This document shows, in pieces, positions 47,665-60,055 of a stretch of 64,000 nt of DNA (position 1 is the stretch's first letter; each line of letters starts with the position of its first letter). The stretch covers positions 3,720,001 through 3,784,000 of the forward strand of contig JAOVFP010000008.1 of NCBI GenBank assembly GCA_025738555.1, read 5' to 3'. This DNA comes from Cyathus striatus (Eukaryota > Basidiomycota > Agaricomycetes > Agaricales > Nidulariaceae). A program made the position numbers and the translations under genes. Below the pieces are notes generated by a model that did no database searches, was not told the origin of the DNA, and saw nothing but the letters and a program-made list of their open reading frames with translations.

Positions 47665-49536
47665 TTAGGTGTAAATATCGTGCCGAATGAAGTACTCGTA
47701 TACAAATTGCATTTGCTCTCCACGGTCATGTTCGAGACCTTCCCAAGGGGAAGAAGGATCATCTAGCCTCCTAAAATATATAGCAGGAGGATTTCCACCA
47801 GACAATGTCAATTTCTCTGTTTTCTGTTCCTCTTCCTGTTTAAGCTCATTAATGGATAATATTAGTTGTCGAAGAGCAGCGACATTCCCTTGATCTCTAA
47901 CATGCGCATGTTTGCGTGCCTTTAAAAACGCTTTCAACCCTTGCTCTGTGATACCTGTTACCAAATGGTAATCACATTCCAGTACTTCTAGCTGCGGACA
48001 AATCATTTCTGAGTGGTTCTTTTCAGGAGGTGAAAGTGCGCGGAGTAGTTCATCGTTGATGACCTCTGTATAGCATTGTAGACTTGAAATGGACAATAAC
48101 CCAGATACCCATCTATGATGGGACAGCAAAGACGCGGAGATAATAAATCTTTTAAGTAGCGGTGTGAGACGAAGAAGTTCCGCTAAATCTCTGGCCGAAG
48201 CCAATTCCGGCGACAATGGTGAATATAATTCCAAAGAATGCAGATTTAGTCCACAAACATGTAGCAGTGTTGTTAATATTCCACTTCCCGCTGTTTGGGC
48301 ATGCCCCTCCCCGGCATAATGGCCAGAAAAATACAATTTCTCTAGAGAAGGAAGATGGAGTCGCTTTACAAAGTTCTCAACCTCAGGAGATGACCAAACT
48401 ATGAGGCTCAGAGTTGTTAAATGAGGAAGTGAGATATTTCCTTTACCCACACCAGGGCCACCCGTACCCGGTCCATCTCCAAACATGTAATTGGAAAGCA
48501 TGTTCAATTTCAATATTTTTAGAAACTGGCATTGACCAATTACGACAGTGGCAAAATCAACCGGGTTTACATGGCTTCCGCTGTTGTACGACAGCTCTAA
48601 ATTCAGTTCTGTAAGTTGTCCCAAGGCATGTTTTGAGATGGAAGGTATATCTGAAGGATAAATAGTAATACCCCAAAATGTAGCAGCAGTGACATGCGAA
48701 GTGAAGAAGCAAAGGATATCTGTTAATCCCTTTGTTACGTGAGAACCCTGAGTTGTGGAGAATTGACGAGTAACATGAAGTTTCTGAAGAGCTTTCAAGC
48801 ATTCAGTTTTAAGCACACTGATATTGAGTAAGTTGTATAAAGTATCCGCGGGAAGGCAAACGTCTAGATCATACCAACGCTGGTGATATGGGACCACAAC
48901 GTCGATGATAAATGTTATTTGTAACCGATGAACTTTCTTCATGAGAACTTCAAAATCAGAAGGATTGGGTTCCCATTCCTGGCCCTGATAAATAGATATA
49001 GATAATGGACATGCGCCCGACCTATCCAACCACTGCTTTGCTGAAGCTGTGATATTATCCATTCTGAGGCACGCTGTTTCTTCTAGATGCGATATGAAGC
49101 CTGGGGGTGGGTATTGCATTTCACGATATAAAGGAAGAACGATGTGGATCGCTGCCCATAGCCGAGGTGTGGAATGAGCAATGCTCCTCCATGAACTGCA
49201 GATGCGTGTCAATAGCAGCGGCGCGTCTGTAACGCTCATGCAAGGATTTCGATCCGCTGGGAGGCAGGCAAGAAATATTTCCTCCAAAATATCCCGGCTA
49301 AGCCTCCGAGCAGGGGATACCAAAGCTCTGTGTTGTTCCGCGAGGCCATGCATTTTCGATCTTTTTTGCTGCAACAAGTCCAGTTGTCTTCGAAGCAAGT
49401 CAATCTCTATGTCGATGTCGCGAATCTCTTTATCAGAGGCCTCCAAGAATTCTTTAATTTGCCTCATTTCGTCCACCAAAGGAACATAATTGGTTCCGAG
49501 ATGCTGTTGCAAGTGTGGCAGAGAATCCATGTACAA
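47665..49536 (-). CDS. F-box domain protein with LRR-like C-terminal region
   Basis: A single-exon gene for 623 residues, typical of the large mushroom F-box families. The N-terminus has a coiled coil (DKEIRDIDIEIDLLRRQLDL), followed by the conserved lead HRALVSPARRLSRDILEEIF and LACLPADRNPCMSVTDAPLL, then ICSSWRSIAHSTPRLWAAIH. The rest is leucine-rich with degenerate repeats (LPHLTTLSLIVWSSPEVENF, LHLPSLEKLYFSGH, LNLHSLELYSPLSPELASAR). Such proteins link substrates to SCF ubiquitin ligases through Skp1; the substrate is unknown. An inner ATG four codons or fewer downstream (MDSLPH) is an equally good start. It is intact, unlike the broken F-box gene at 42835-44304, and the two are of different subfamilies. 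Confidence 0.88.
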   Translation of the reverse strand: MYMDSLPHLQQHLGTNYVPLVDEMRQIKEFLEASDKEIRDIDIEIDLLRRQLDLLQQKRSKMHGLAEQHRALVSPARRLSRDILEEIFLACLPADRNPCMSVTDAPLLLTRICSSWRSIAHSTPRLWAAIHIVLPLYREMQYPPPGFISHLEETACLRMDNITASAKQWLDRSGACPLSISIYQGQEWEPNPSDFEVLMKKVHRLQITFIIDVVVPYHQRWYDLDVCLPADTLYNLLNISVLKTECLKALQKLHVTRQFSTTQGSHVTKGLTDILCFFTSHVTAATFWGITIYPSDIPSISKHALGQLTELNLELSYNSGSHVNPVDFATVVIGQCQFLKILKLNMLSNYMFGDGPGTGGPGVGKGNISLPHLTTLSLIVWSSPEVENFVKRLHLPSLEKLYFSGHYAGEGHAQTAGSGILTTLLHVCGLNLHSLELYSPLSPELASARDLAELLRLTPLLKRFIISASLLSHHRWVSGLLSISSLQCYTEVINDELLRALSPPEKNHSEMICPQLEVLECDYHLVTGITEQGLKAFLKARKHAHVRDQGNVAALRQLILSINELKQEEEQKTEKLTLSGGNPPAIYFRRLDDPSSPWEGLEHDRGEQMQFVYEYFIRHDIYT

Positions 49537-50773
49537 GCTGGGAACTGCTTAACAGAAGGGATCAAGGACTCCACTGTCAGTATGCTTGTTAAAGTCTAAT
49601 ATATTAACTCACTTTATAGTTCACAAATTACAAGATAATGAACTGAGGAGAGAGGATGGATGGCTCTATAATACTAAGTGGGCTGTATAGATATTGATAA
49701 CCATCGCAGTGACTTGTTCCCGCATTCCGTCACCCGTGTTCAGACGTCAATCAGACGCCCATTGTCATTTAGGGTAGTTATGTTGACGCTCGGAATGATT
49801 TTATTGCCACCCAGTTGCATTTTAAGTAAGTTGTACCGCCATAAATGTCGAAATGGAGAAGAAGCATGAGCGTAGAAAGGGGAATTTCATATGCCGGCTC
49901 GACCGACGACGTTGGGCTGAATAAGCCAAGAGTTTGGTGAATATTATGCTAAGTTATCTATGTAGTAATAACTGCTTTTTCTTGAATCCTTGTTGAATCC
50001 AGAGAAGTTTATAATCGGTTATGGTGACCCATATTTCGCTACGTCTACCTAAGATATGGTGTAGTTCTACGTATGGTAGTGAGGAGAGAGGGAAAAATTT
50101 GTGAATGTAGCAGTAAAGTACTAAACAACCTCGGGATACCACACGAGCTGCAGTATAGGTATTAGGCTTACTGGGAGGGTTCAAGCTTTTGATCACCACG
50201 GTTACGGCAGCTTTCTTTCTTTCTTTTAAAAAGGCCCAGCTTTCGCGTAAGTACATATAAGTACTTCTCACCTACTTATTATGTTTCTGCAGTCGGGAAC
50301 ATCTAATCACAAAACATGTACTTATCAAATTATTAATTACATATATACCCAATTTAACAAAAACAAAACATTCGAGTGAACAAAAGAGACATATCGACAA
50401 ATGAGAACAGCTGGGCTCCTACGAGCTTTTCAAACGAGTGTATTACGAGTTAATCATCAATCACAAACACACAAAAGCGGAGAAAAAACAAAATCATTAG
50501 TGTTGGTATAAATCGTGCAGGAATATGGTGTGATCAGAGAGATATGAAAAGCAGATATGACGAAGGGAGGGGCGAATCCATTAGATGAAGTGCCGACAGT
50601 GGGTTACATGTGGGGTCCATTGTCGAGATGATGGTACAAATTACCGTCCTCCCTTCGGGTGATCGGTAGTATTAGCATCTTGTTAGAGGTTGACAGATGC
50701 AGTGTCGTACATTGCACATAACATGTGCGCGAAGTGTCTCTGTTCCGGAAGAGCCCAAGGACACGATCCAGGC
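49537..50773. other. Intergenic region
   Basis: About 1.2 kb between the F-box gene start and the stop of the next minus-strand gene. No family match was seen in the open frames (49678-49869, 49954-50271). The part at about 50300-50770 is probably the 3' untranslated end of the gene at 50774-52606. A motif CGGAATGATTTTATTGCCAC (49791 region) loosely resembles sequence near 47195; too weak to call a repeat. Confidence 0.5.
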
Positions 50774-52606
50774 TTACACGCTGCCGACGATCCCGCCCCC
50801 ACCACCACCAATAGACGAGACACCCCTCAGCACCGCCTCGCCCGCCCTCATGAACTGGTGCGTGAACGACTGTTTACGCTGTTGCTTCGGGCTGCCGGAA
50901 TTCCTGCTGTACGTAGGCGACGTAGGAGAGAGAGGAGCATCCGCTACTGGTGAACTCGAAGCACACGTGATAGGCATCGGAGGCGAGTTGGTGTGATTCT
51001 GATGCCTCGCGGGAAAGTGTAGGTGCAGAGCTAGACCGTGTCTGTGTCCCGTTGGCGGAGTGGACGGCGTTTCGAGGACAGGAGCAGTTTGAAGTTCAGG
51101 GGACGAGGTCTCGGGAGCCAGAGGGGAACCCCATGCAGCGGTTAGATCGGGAGGAGAAGCGAACGTAGGGCTGGCTTGAGGAGAATCAAGAAGTCGTTCT
51201 TTCTTTGGGCTCCCAGGTGAATTGCCAGTGCTCCCACTTCGATGGGTGTGATCTGGAGGCACGAGTAGGCCTTTGCTGCATTTCCTCGATATGGGACTTT
51301 TAAGCTTCATATCCTCATCGCGGGATCCTCGGGAGGACAAGCTCTCCTTCGATCGTGATGCTGCAGTATGTATGGTGCTGGAGAAAGCACCTGCAACAGG
51401 TAAGGACGCGCTGGACCCATTAGGGCTGGGGACAGGAGATGTCCTCGGGGAGTTGCTGGGGGATCTCTTTGGGAGTGGGAAGAGTTGCGCTTCGTCCTCT
51501 TCTTGGATGGGCGACGAACGCGGTATATGCTTGTCGAGAGAGCTGTGGACGGGAGAGGTGGATAATGTGTTGGTGTTTGAGGTTGATGTCGTGGATCCAA
51601 AGGAGAAATTTGTGTGATGCGACCGAGAGAGACGGAGAGGTGGCGCTGGGATGTTGTAAGGTGATGTGGTGGGACAGTGGTATGTAGGCGCGCTGGGATT
51701 GGATAAGGTCCGCGTGCGGGTGAGGCCTTCGTCTGCGAGAGTAATCTCCTGGGATTTGCGTCGCTTGTCGACTTCGTCGACTGTCAATGCGAACTTGTTG
51801 GTGCGGGTAGTGGGGATAACAGCGGTTCCGCTGCCTGAGACTGCGGCGATGGCAGTGAAACCTGCGGGGTTAGCACTGGTGGAAGCGTAAGGTGTGGCGT
51901 TATCCAAACTGGCGCTTCTTCGTCTCCTGGCGCCCTTTGTGAACTTCTCCTGCCATTGCTCGCCTTCTTTCAGGCACTCCTCGGTGATGCGTTCGCAGTC
52001 GGGACAGCAGGCACGTAGGGGAATTGTTAGTGCTGAGTCGTCCTTGTGTCGATGGTATATGGGCAAGGATGGCCGTCGAATAGGGGGAACCGGTCGCTTA
52101 TAGTGTGACACGGGGGATGTTGAGGTGGTTCTCTGTACGAGACACGATGATAGAGGTGTAGACGGAGACATGGAGGAGGAGCGCCCTCTAGTCGGCGAGC
52201 GGGTGCGTGGGATGAATCTAAGCGAGTGATAGTAATCAAGTTAGCTAGTGAACACTGAGCAAAGCGAATGGACGGACGTAGGGATAGGGATGTTGAGCAC
52301 AACGTGAGTTTCCCCTGGCGACGATGGCAATGGCGGTTCCTCGCCTAGGATTGCTTCTGTGTCGGACGACGGGGTATTTCTTCTTTTCCATAGAGGCAGG
52401 GAGTAGGACTTTGTGAGCATCCTTGGAGACTTTGTGCGATGTGTATCAGGGATTAGAACACACTCGTTGTCGAATCTGACGATGCGGCTGAAGCAGTCTA
52501 GCTCCGCGGGGTCGACCTGGTCTGATGTGGGGAGCATCATGGCGGTGGTGTACAAGGACGAGCTCGTGGTGGTGGCCAGGTGGGTGAGGGTGGTGGTGGT
52601 GGACAT
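50774..52606 (-). CDS. Ser/Pro-rich hypothetical protein with a short Cys motif
   Basis: I do not recognise this family. Two exons are joined by an intron at about 52219-52275; the frame runs from ATG 52604-52606 through FIPRTRSPTRGRSSSMS to the stop at 50774. The protein is about 600 residues and mostly low complexity (Ser, Pro, Thr), likely disordered. Two parts look ordered: PAELDCFSRIVRFDNECVLI in the N-terminus and a motif RACCPDCERITEECLKEGEQ followed by WQEKFTKGARRRRSASLD. The latter, a Cys-containing turn followed by an acidic-basic helix and many SP/RS sites, suggests a regulatory phosphoprotein. The C-terminus is Gly-rich (GGGGGGIVGSV). Real coding is supported by a single long open frame of over 460 codons and the clean intron. 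Confidence 0.7.
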
Positions 52607-54269
52607 GGAGGAGGAATGGCGAGATAATTGGGAGGAAGATGGGCTGATTCTAATTCTTTTAGGGAGGGGAGTTGTTACGACATGAGGAGAAGCCCTGAAT
52701 CGACCCTAAATCGACCTTTCCCTATTCTGCTCTCGCTCCCATTGGCTTTCCTCCCTTCGCTCCTCCCTTTCCCACTTTGTTTTCATTCCTGGCGCTGCCG
52801 CTAATTCCATACATCATCCAAGCTATTTTCAACTTTAAAATCGAATCCGCTAAAGAACCTAGATACCCGTCTCTCACTACTCACTCTATCGTCTGCGTTT
52901 TTCTCCCTGCATTCCAGAACACTGCACATCTCGAGCATCATTGCAACTCGTGAATCTACCAGAACTCGCCGTTCGAGGCAATTATTTTGCATTTTCATTG
53001 TTTCTCTCATGCTCCGAAGCTCGCTCGGATGTTCCGAACGGAGCATCCCTTGTCCAGCCCATGCACCGTTCCTCTTTCTGGCACTTCTAGACCCGTTTCC
53101 ATCATCAGCTCTACGTTGAGTATAAAGTAATTTTCTGCTTAAGGCTTCAAAGCATCGTTGAATGCCTTCTCAACCCGCGATGGGCCATAATACCTCCTGC
53201 TCCAAATCGTGATTGACAACTGACAGAATCCTCCCTATGACTAAATTGCTGGAGGAGCCAGAACCCACAGTACTCATTTATTGCGCCACGATAAGGGAGC
53301 AGAGAAATTGAAAAACACTTTACGCTGATTGAATGAAATGTCAAACTCGTCGTCAACGTGAACATTTCTTGATCCTGTGACCAAATGTATAAAATGAACC
53401 TCACGATCCCGTCATTACGACGGAAAATGAATGGTGCAAGCGCGCAGAGATTGAATATTCATAGAAAATAGTCATATGAAGTCACTGTAAGGAAGGAAGA
53501 GAACTCACTTCGTCGATTTTCACCGAAGATCATAAACGCTCATCAAAGAACACGTTTGCCGAGCAAGTGGAACGTTGGTACTTCTGCTTTCTGCTTTGGA
53601 GAAAAAAACACACGCAGAGAAGAAACCCTTGATGCCATCTTCGTTTTTTGAAGCGGGCGGCGATCAGCAGCAGCAAACGGAATACGGAATACTTGGTAGG
53701 TGATGTCGCTCACAGTGCATACGAAATATACCAAGAATGGGATCATTAAAAGAGTGGTGGTACAATTCAGTTTGAGTGAAGTGATACCAAGATCTTGGCC
53801 TCCTTTCGTTCGAGATGGTACGCATTGAATGGGCTGGGCTTGAGGCGGTGCTTGGACTGCTGAGCAATTGTTGACACATTCAAACATTCAGTAGAGCAAT
53901 TCAGTTGTATCCAAGAAGGCAATGTATGAAACTAATTTTATGAAATAGCAGAGTCCCTTTAGCGCACAAGAAACACGATAGTATGATGATAAGTCCGAAT
54001 TTGAAATTCTTGGAAACAGAATGTTCAACGGGAAGAAATAAGGAGATGTCACGTGTCACGTTTACCTGATCACGCCCCCGCATCCGGCAACCCCTCATTG
54101 CCGTTCCCGACAACGGGTTCAAAGTGACAACAAAGTGGGTTCCCTGGAATTCTCTGCCCACCACGCAATAAAAGTATCATCTCATTTGTACATATACTTG
54201 CATCTCCGTTCTTCTCTTTTAAACGACCTCTACTTTCCTGCTCAGTTATCCCATCTATTTGACTAAAAA
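52607..54269. other. Intergenic region
   Basis: About 1.7 kb between divergent genes. The part at 52690-52800 is pyrimidine-rich on the + strand, consistent with a promoter for the minus-strand gene. Open frames (52801-53046, 53147-53404, 53543-53887, 53901-54164) show no family features. The region at 54170-54269 should be the promoter and leader of the dehydrogenase gene. Confidence 0.5.
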
Positions 54270-55637
54270 ATGGCTGACAGACTCGCACAAGTTTCTGGGC
54301 ATATTTCTAATACCCATGGAAGAGGATTGCTTGCTGGGGAGGTCGCGATTGTAACTGGTAAGTCCGTTTCCTGCGTATCGTGCCATGCATAGTCTTGATC
54401 GAATATCTGCCGCAGGTGCTGGACAGGTTGGCATGAGCTGCTATTGATCTCGCTGTCACTAAATGGAGCATGAACGCATGAACAGGGGATTGGTCGGAGC
54501 ATTGCACTCCTGTTTGCAAAGGAGGGAGCGAAAGTGGTTATCAGCGAGTACGTTGTTAACTCCATGTTCCATTCAACTGGTGTTACTTAACAGGAGTCGT
54601 ACTGTAGTATTGACGCAAAAAAACTCGAAACTGTCTCAGCAGAGATCAAGGCGACTGGGGGAGACGTTCTCTCTGTTGCAGGGGATGTTGGTGCGGACGA
54701 CTTCCCGAAGAAAATTGTGGATGCTACTGTGCAGTATGTTGCCATCCCTAACTTCTCTTCTCCCATGTTAAGGTTCTTGATCCGCTCTTTGTAGGAAGTA
54801 CGGCAAGATAAACCATATCATTAACAACGGTTAGGAGATATACTTTCTCCATTTCGTGTGGTGTACTGATTGAGGTATATCGACAGCTGGCTTCACGTTT
54901 GACAAGATGTTGCATACAACGCCCGACGATGCGTTCGACGTTATCATGAAGATACACGTTAGAGCACCTTTCAGGCTCGTCCGACAAGCAGCACCCTATT
55001 TCCGGCTGAAGGTCCGTCCTACTATCTCTTCCATTTCGTCCTTAACTATTTAATAACGGAACACAACTATAATAGCCTGAACTCCGCGAGAACCGTTCCA
55101 TAGTGAACGTCTCTTCGACTTCAGGGTTACACGGCAACGTTGGCCAGGCCAACTATGCCGCTGCCAAGTCGGCTGTCATCGGACTCACGAAGACAATTGC
55201 GAAGGAATGGGGTCCCTTCGGCGTTCGTGCCAATACCATTGCGTTTGGGTTGATTCACACAAGGTATGTAATGCCGTATGCAGTACTATGTTTATCCATT
55301 CGTCATTGTTGACGCATGGATGGTGTGTGCGTGTGTATAGGTTAACTGCGGCTAAGGAAGCTGGTGCGACCATTGAGATTGATGGGAAGAAGGTCGCGTT
55401 GGGGGTTCCTGGCGCTCAGCGCCCTACGTCCCCGACTCAGCCTAGTCCTGAGGCATATCCTTTGATTCCACTCAGACGTGGTGGCTCTACCAACGAGGCG
55501 GCCGCATCTGTTCTCTTGTGCGTCTTTTTTGTGATGTTGTTGAAGAATACTAATGTTGTATTTATAGCCTTGCTTCTCCTCTAGCTTCTTATGTTTCCGG
55601 ACATACTCTCGAAGTCACCGGCGGCGCTAGTATCTAA
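54270..55637 (+). CDS. Short-chain dehydrogenase/reductase, FabG-like
   Basis: A classical SDR of about 300 residues made from about nine exons, ATG 54270-54272 to TAA 55635-55637. The cofactor loop is VTGAGQGIGRSIALLFAKEG, formed by joining three exons. An Asp after the second strand (VVISD) argues for NAD(H) preference, though that is inference. NNAG follows in HIINNAGFTFDKML, the catalytic Ser is in VNVSSTSGLHGNVGQ, and the catalytic Tyr and Lys are in NYAAAKSAVIGLTKTIAKEW. The C-terminus ASYVSGHTLEVTGGASI is the usual family ending. A segment between GLIHTRLTAAKEAG and RRGGSTNEAA is longer than in bacterial FabG. The substrate is unknown; beta-ketoacyl reduction in mitochondria or peroxisomes is one option. 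Confidence 0.9.
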
Positions 55638-57521
55638 GTTTGAGTTGTATATCGTGGATCTTGGTCATATTTTTTAAAATTCTTGTTTGGAACTTGTACT
55701 CGATGCTTAATGAGACGCACGTATCACGTGATGAGAATTTCTGCAAACGAAGAAAAATAAACAAGTTGCCAGTGCTTAGTTACGGACACAATTGACGACT
55801 TATGACTTCCTTCTACAACATTCTGACGAGCTGTGGGCAAGGTCTGTAAGTCTGTAAGAAGTTACATTCAAAATACCACATGTCAGATCACCACGCTCTA
55901 AATATGCTCTTTGAATTGCATTCTCACATCCGCCTTAGGTTTAACTTGCGAAGTGCGGTGGCTATTCTCTTTTCTTCTTCCTCCTCCCGCATCCTACACC
56001 CGCTCTTGCTCTTGCTCTCGCTCTTGGACGTGATTATCTCTCTTTATGGAACAGCTCCACCTCATAGTCCCGCTGCCTCGTGTTTGCTTCTGGCTACATC
56101 GTCTACCCTCGAGATTCCATCCCTTGCCAGTGAAGCAAGAAGCTCAGGCACAAGAGAGCTCAAGGATACCCCGCCGACCTAGTTCTAAAGCTCCCCGTTT
56201 TCAATTGAAGTTATTTCTGGTGTGACAAGTTGGTAGTATTCGTTTACACTTATCTGTCGCGAAGAGCCAATCCTGTGGTGGTTTGTACCCCGCACTGACG
56301 TGTGGGCAATTGTAGCAAGTACCGAAGTTCCCCGCGGTACCGTGTCTGTGAAGACGACTAGTTGATGCTCGATTAAAACTTCTTGGCCGCACAGTCTCCA
56401 ACATATTTCATATTCCTTGCTTTCCGGGGTGAATGTGCATCGTTCCCATCATATATGCTCTTCTTTGAACCCTGAGCACCCATGTCATCATCGAAGATAT
56501 CGATATGCTGTTGCACTTGTTATCATTGACTTTGTGCCGTCCGTTCCTGGTCTCACTGGCTATTAGGCGTTTCTAGATCTCGTGCTGTATCTTTTTTCCT
56601 ATTGTGACTAGCCTTGCGTTCGGAATCTCGGTCAAAATGACCTTTCATAGATCACGATTGTGGGTTTATTTTCCTATTTTAACACCTCGTCTGTGATTCA
56701 CTGCGAGGGATCGCTTAAAACCACCTCACATCTTTCATCTACATCTTTCGACATCGTTTCTTCTCACTCTCATTCTTTCAGAAATTGACTACTTTGGCCA
56801 CCTCGATTTTGCCCCGTCCTTTTCGTTGCACCGATTGATCGGTTGATGTTCTGTGGGGGCTACTACTTCTCAGAGAAATGTCGGGGACAGGGCTTACTTG
56901 GCAGTGAAAGCTGAACGGAACTCGACACTTTCCAATCCTGCTCATGTCGTTCACAATTCTCAGAAAATGTTCATAGGACCTATATCTGTGATATATCTGA
57001 GGAATCTTCTCGCGAAGACCGAAGAGCTGCGGGCTGAAGTCATTGGTATCCTGCTTATTTATCCTTTTTACCTCTCTATCAGATTGTCTCCTCTCGCTGG
57101 GTTCGAGTTGGACTTACAGGGACTGTGTCTTCAGATAATCTGACTGCTTCTCATTCTCTTTGTTTGAGGTCTCAATGTTCCCATTAACAGCACATTGCGC
57201 GGTAAACCGAAATCGATCAGACGGTGTGGAGCATTCCAATTGAAAGCTAGGAATTGTTCAACCGGGAATACGACTGGGGAATACTAACACCGGGTCTCGT
57301 AATCTTTTTGTTTCTATCGATATCGATAACAAGTCAAGCAATCCATAGCACTCAATCCAGAGGCCAGCTGCATAGAGATCGAACCCGGATGGTGCCAGAT
57401 CGGGCAGATCCATCTCGGATCAAGATCCGCACGCCGCCCCTCCGTCTTTATAAGTGTCACGATCAGAACAACTTGGCCGCACCTCCCTCATAATCCTTCG
57501 TTATCTTTCATTCAACGAATA
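55638..57521. other. Intergenic region
   Basis: About 1.9 kb with no gene that could be supported. The open frames at 55880-56182 and 56853-57143 (+) lack family features, although the second begins shortly after a pyrimidine-rich stretch (56740-56830) that resembles a fungal promoter, so a small unrecognised gene or a long FKBP leader is possible. Confidence 0.45.
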
Positions 57522-58134
57522 ATGGTAATCGTCTTTGTCAAGTCTTGCACCGACTATGCTGACTCTCGTCGCGTCTGTAGGGTGTCACTATCGATATAAT
57601 TTCCCCTGGCGATGGTTCTACTTTCCCCAAGAAAGGCGGTATGTAAAATTCATATTTCACCTCCCATTTCTCATCAACTCAATCATCGCATCGCATCGCG
57701 CAGACAAAGTGACTATTCACTACATTGGTACTCTCCCAGATGGCAAGGTGTTTGACTCGAGTCGGGATCGGTGTGTATTCCGTATCGCAGTTGTTGCCGT
57801 TGATGTTTATCGTTGACCTAGTGGTTCACCGTTCGAGACGGAAATCGGTGTAGGAAAGGTCATTAAGGGCTGGGATGAAGGTACGTTAACGATTTTTGTA
57901 TTTGTTGGCTGTGGATATCTAACTATCGATGAAATTAGGCGTTCCCCAACTATCAGTTGGTGCGAAGGCCGTCCTCACAGCAACTCCTGATTACGTACGC
58001 ATTATTCTTGTTCTTATTCTGCATCCATCCTGATATCAGTTTATCGATAGGCCTATGGCGCTCGCGGATTTCCCCCTGTGATACCACCAAACTCCACGTT
58101 GAAGTTTGAGGTTGAACTTTTGAAGATTAACTGA
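57522..58134 (+). CDS. FPR1: FKBP12-type peptidyl-prolyl cis-trans isomerase
   Basis: A single-domain FKBP of about 108 residues, the cytosolic prolyl isomerase that binds FK506 and rapamycin. The start codon ATG 57522-57524 is itself followed directly by an intron (57525-57580), so the first coding exon holds only Met. Joined exons give MGVTIDIISPGDGSTFPKKG, KVTIHYIGTLPDGKVFDSS, GSPFETEIGVGKVIKGWDEG, VPQLSVGAKAVLTATPDYAY and GARGFPPVIPPNSTLKFEVE, ending LLKIN at TGA 58132-58134. Drug-pocket aromatic and Asp residues (Y, F, D, W in HYIG, VFDSS, IKGWDEG; Y in DYAYG) are in place, and all five introns are short. Confidence 0.95.
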
Positions 58135-60055
58135 TTTTCTCGCTCTCGTTTTTCTGTACGCTGTTGGTTGAGCTCTGGGCTGGGCTCCTGTGTGTGATTA
58201 CAATGTGTTTATATCAGCCATCCATGCCATACTGCACGCTCTTTTGTACTGTATACAATTCTGCATTTTTCCCCATATCCATTTCTTGCGCGCGCAAAGT
58301 GACAAGTGTGATTAATTTGATGGATTGTTGATCACGATAGATTAGATAAGGAACCCGGTCATCTGATCATTGATGGTAATTTTGTACCCCGCTTTGACGC
58401 CCTATCCGTCTTTTAAGACGATCGCCCAGTATCTTCAGCATTCCAGCCAGAAGACTTTGATTGCAGAACATCGCGGTGCTTATGTCGTGCGTTTATTTTT
58501 CCGGAGATCCTGCTCGATGCTCTTTCTATATCTGTGATTTGTGTTGAAATACCTCTAAGTCCGGGAGCTCTTGAACTCTGTGTTAATCTGATTGTTAACC
58601 TCAGTCCACTGATTGCTGGGAATAATTTTTGTATAATGCAGACATTTTATGTCTTTCATCGATCTAACATGAAATTAAATATAGTCAGACTACTGCAGAC
58701 TAGCGCTGCTGATATTTTGGTCCTTTCATGTTGAAGCGCTTGCTTCAGTACTTACGTAATGTATCCAGTGTAGCATACATTTATGGGGGTTAGGGTTATG
58801 TCCACCCTTTTTCTTTATCCTGGATCGTTTCTTGCTTTCTATCTTCGTAGACTGAACCAACGATCCAGTTAATACTTTATTGCTGTGGTGTTTAAGTGAG
58901 TACTGCGGTATCTAGCTCCCCCCCCCTGCGCACTTCCCTGTAACACATCATGCTATTGCGGGAATATAAACTAAGATTATTTTAAGCACTTATTGCAAGG
59001 CGCTATGTAACCAATATTCCTCGCTGAATGGGGGAAAACATTAGAAATAATTCGAATGGCTTTATTCACGGTCAAGATTATCCCACACGATATCAACGGA
59101 CGAAAAGTGGCACATTTGCGCATCGTGGCCATGACAGTATCTCGTTCTCGCCTTTGTCACTCTTTCCCGTCGGTCTTCGGATGCGTCGCTAATGGCACAC
59201 ATCCGTCCGCATTCTTGACGTTGTCAAGCTTTGACCAAATTATCGGTTCATTTCACTCCATTCAGATAGTGAGTTGTGCCACTGGGGACTTCAAAGTAAA
59301 ACCTGGCATGAATATACGGGGCCGCTGCCCCTTAACGTTGTCACCATGTACCTTTTAGAATCTTACCAAAGCCATGCTTTCAGGATCTATCATCATCTTA
59401 CACCCTCTTTATCCTCCGTTCCGCCCGCAGCTTGCATGTCTTACCTTTATTCATTTTGATTCTGAATGAGCGGTTACTAACATGGCCTCTTATATCTTTG
59501 ATCATAAGATGCTATTCATGGTTCTTGTTAAGTTGCTTGCGGGTCTTGTGAACGACTTCAATTAAGCGTCCTTATCATTTGTTTCTTCGTGAAGCCCGAA
59601 GCTTGTGATAAACGACTCTAGACCTTTATGCCAAGAGTGGTGCTAGCTGGGCTAATTATAGGTAAAGCTGGGCAATGATGTCTTCCTAGCAGTCAATTAT
59701 GAGCTGTTATGAGCCAACCCGAGGTGCTTGATTACATTTTGAAGATATAAATAACGCACTCGCGGCTACTCGCGAACGGAATCTAACAGTCTAACGGAGT
59801 CCAGAGTTAAGCGACGCGTGGTCTTTAAATCTAGTTACTACATGGTTATTAGCTAGCCTCACATACAGCAATTTTAACTGAATTTGGTGTCCTGAACAAT
59901 TATTTAGCTGTAATTCTCTGCGTAAAGAACAAAAACTGCAACTGTAAGATGAAATTATTGAGAAGTTGAGGTACCTTATTAGTATTACCACCATGGTAAT
60001 AAGTATCACAAGATAAGCTCCGTGGCAGTGACGTCACGCGTCGGCGGAGGATAAA
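58135..60055. other. Intergenic region
   Basis: About 1.9 kb between FKBP12 and the caleosin gene. No family motif was found in the open frames (58534-58734, 59056-59358, 59791-60009). The last 100 bases contain ACGTCACGCGTCGGCGGAGG and ATAAAATG immediately before the caleosin frame, probably core promoter. Confidence 0.45.

Noticed and set aside
47180..49815. Similar patches near 47190 and 49795 as a flanking repeat around the F-box gene
   Set aside because: Only about 25 bases match loosely; not enough to tell from chance.
56853..57143. Open frame of 96 codons as a small gene upstream of FKBP12
   Set aside because: No family motif, no clear splice partners, and composition is not convincing; kept only as a possibility in the intergenic entry.
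57375..57410. GGGTTCGATC on the minus strand as a tRNA
   Set aside because: No pairing T stem and no acceptor stem; chance match to the T-loop consensus.
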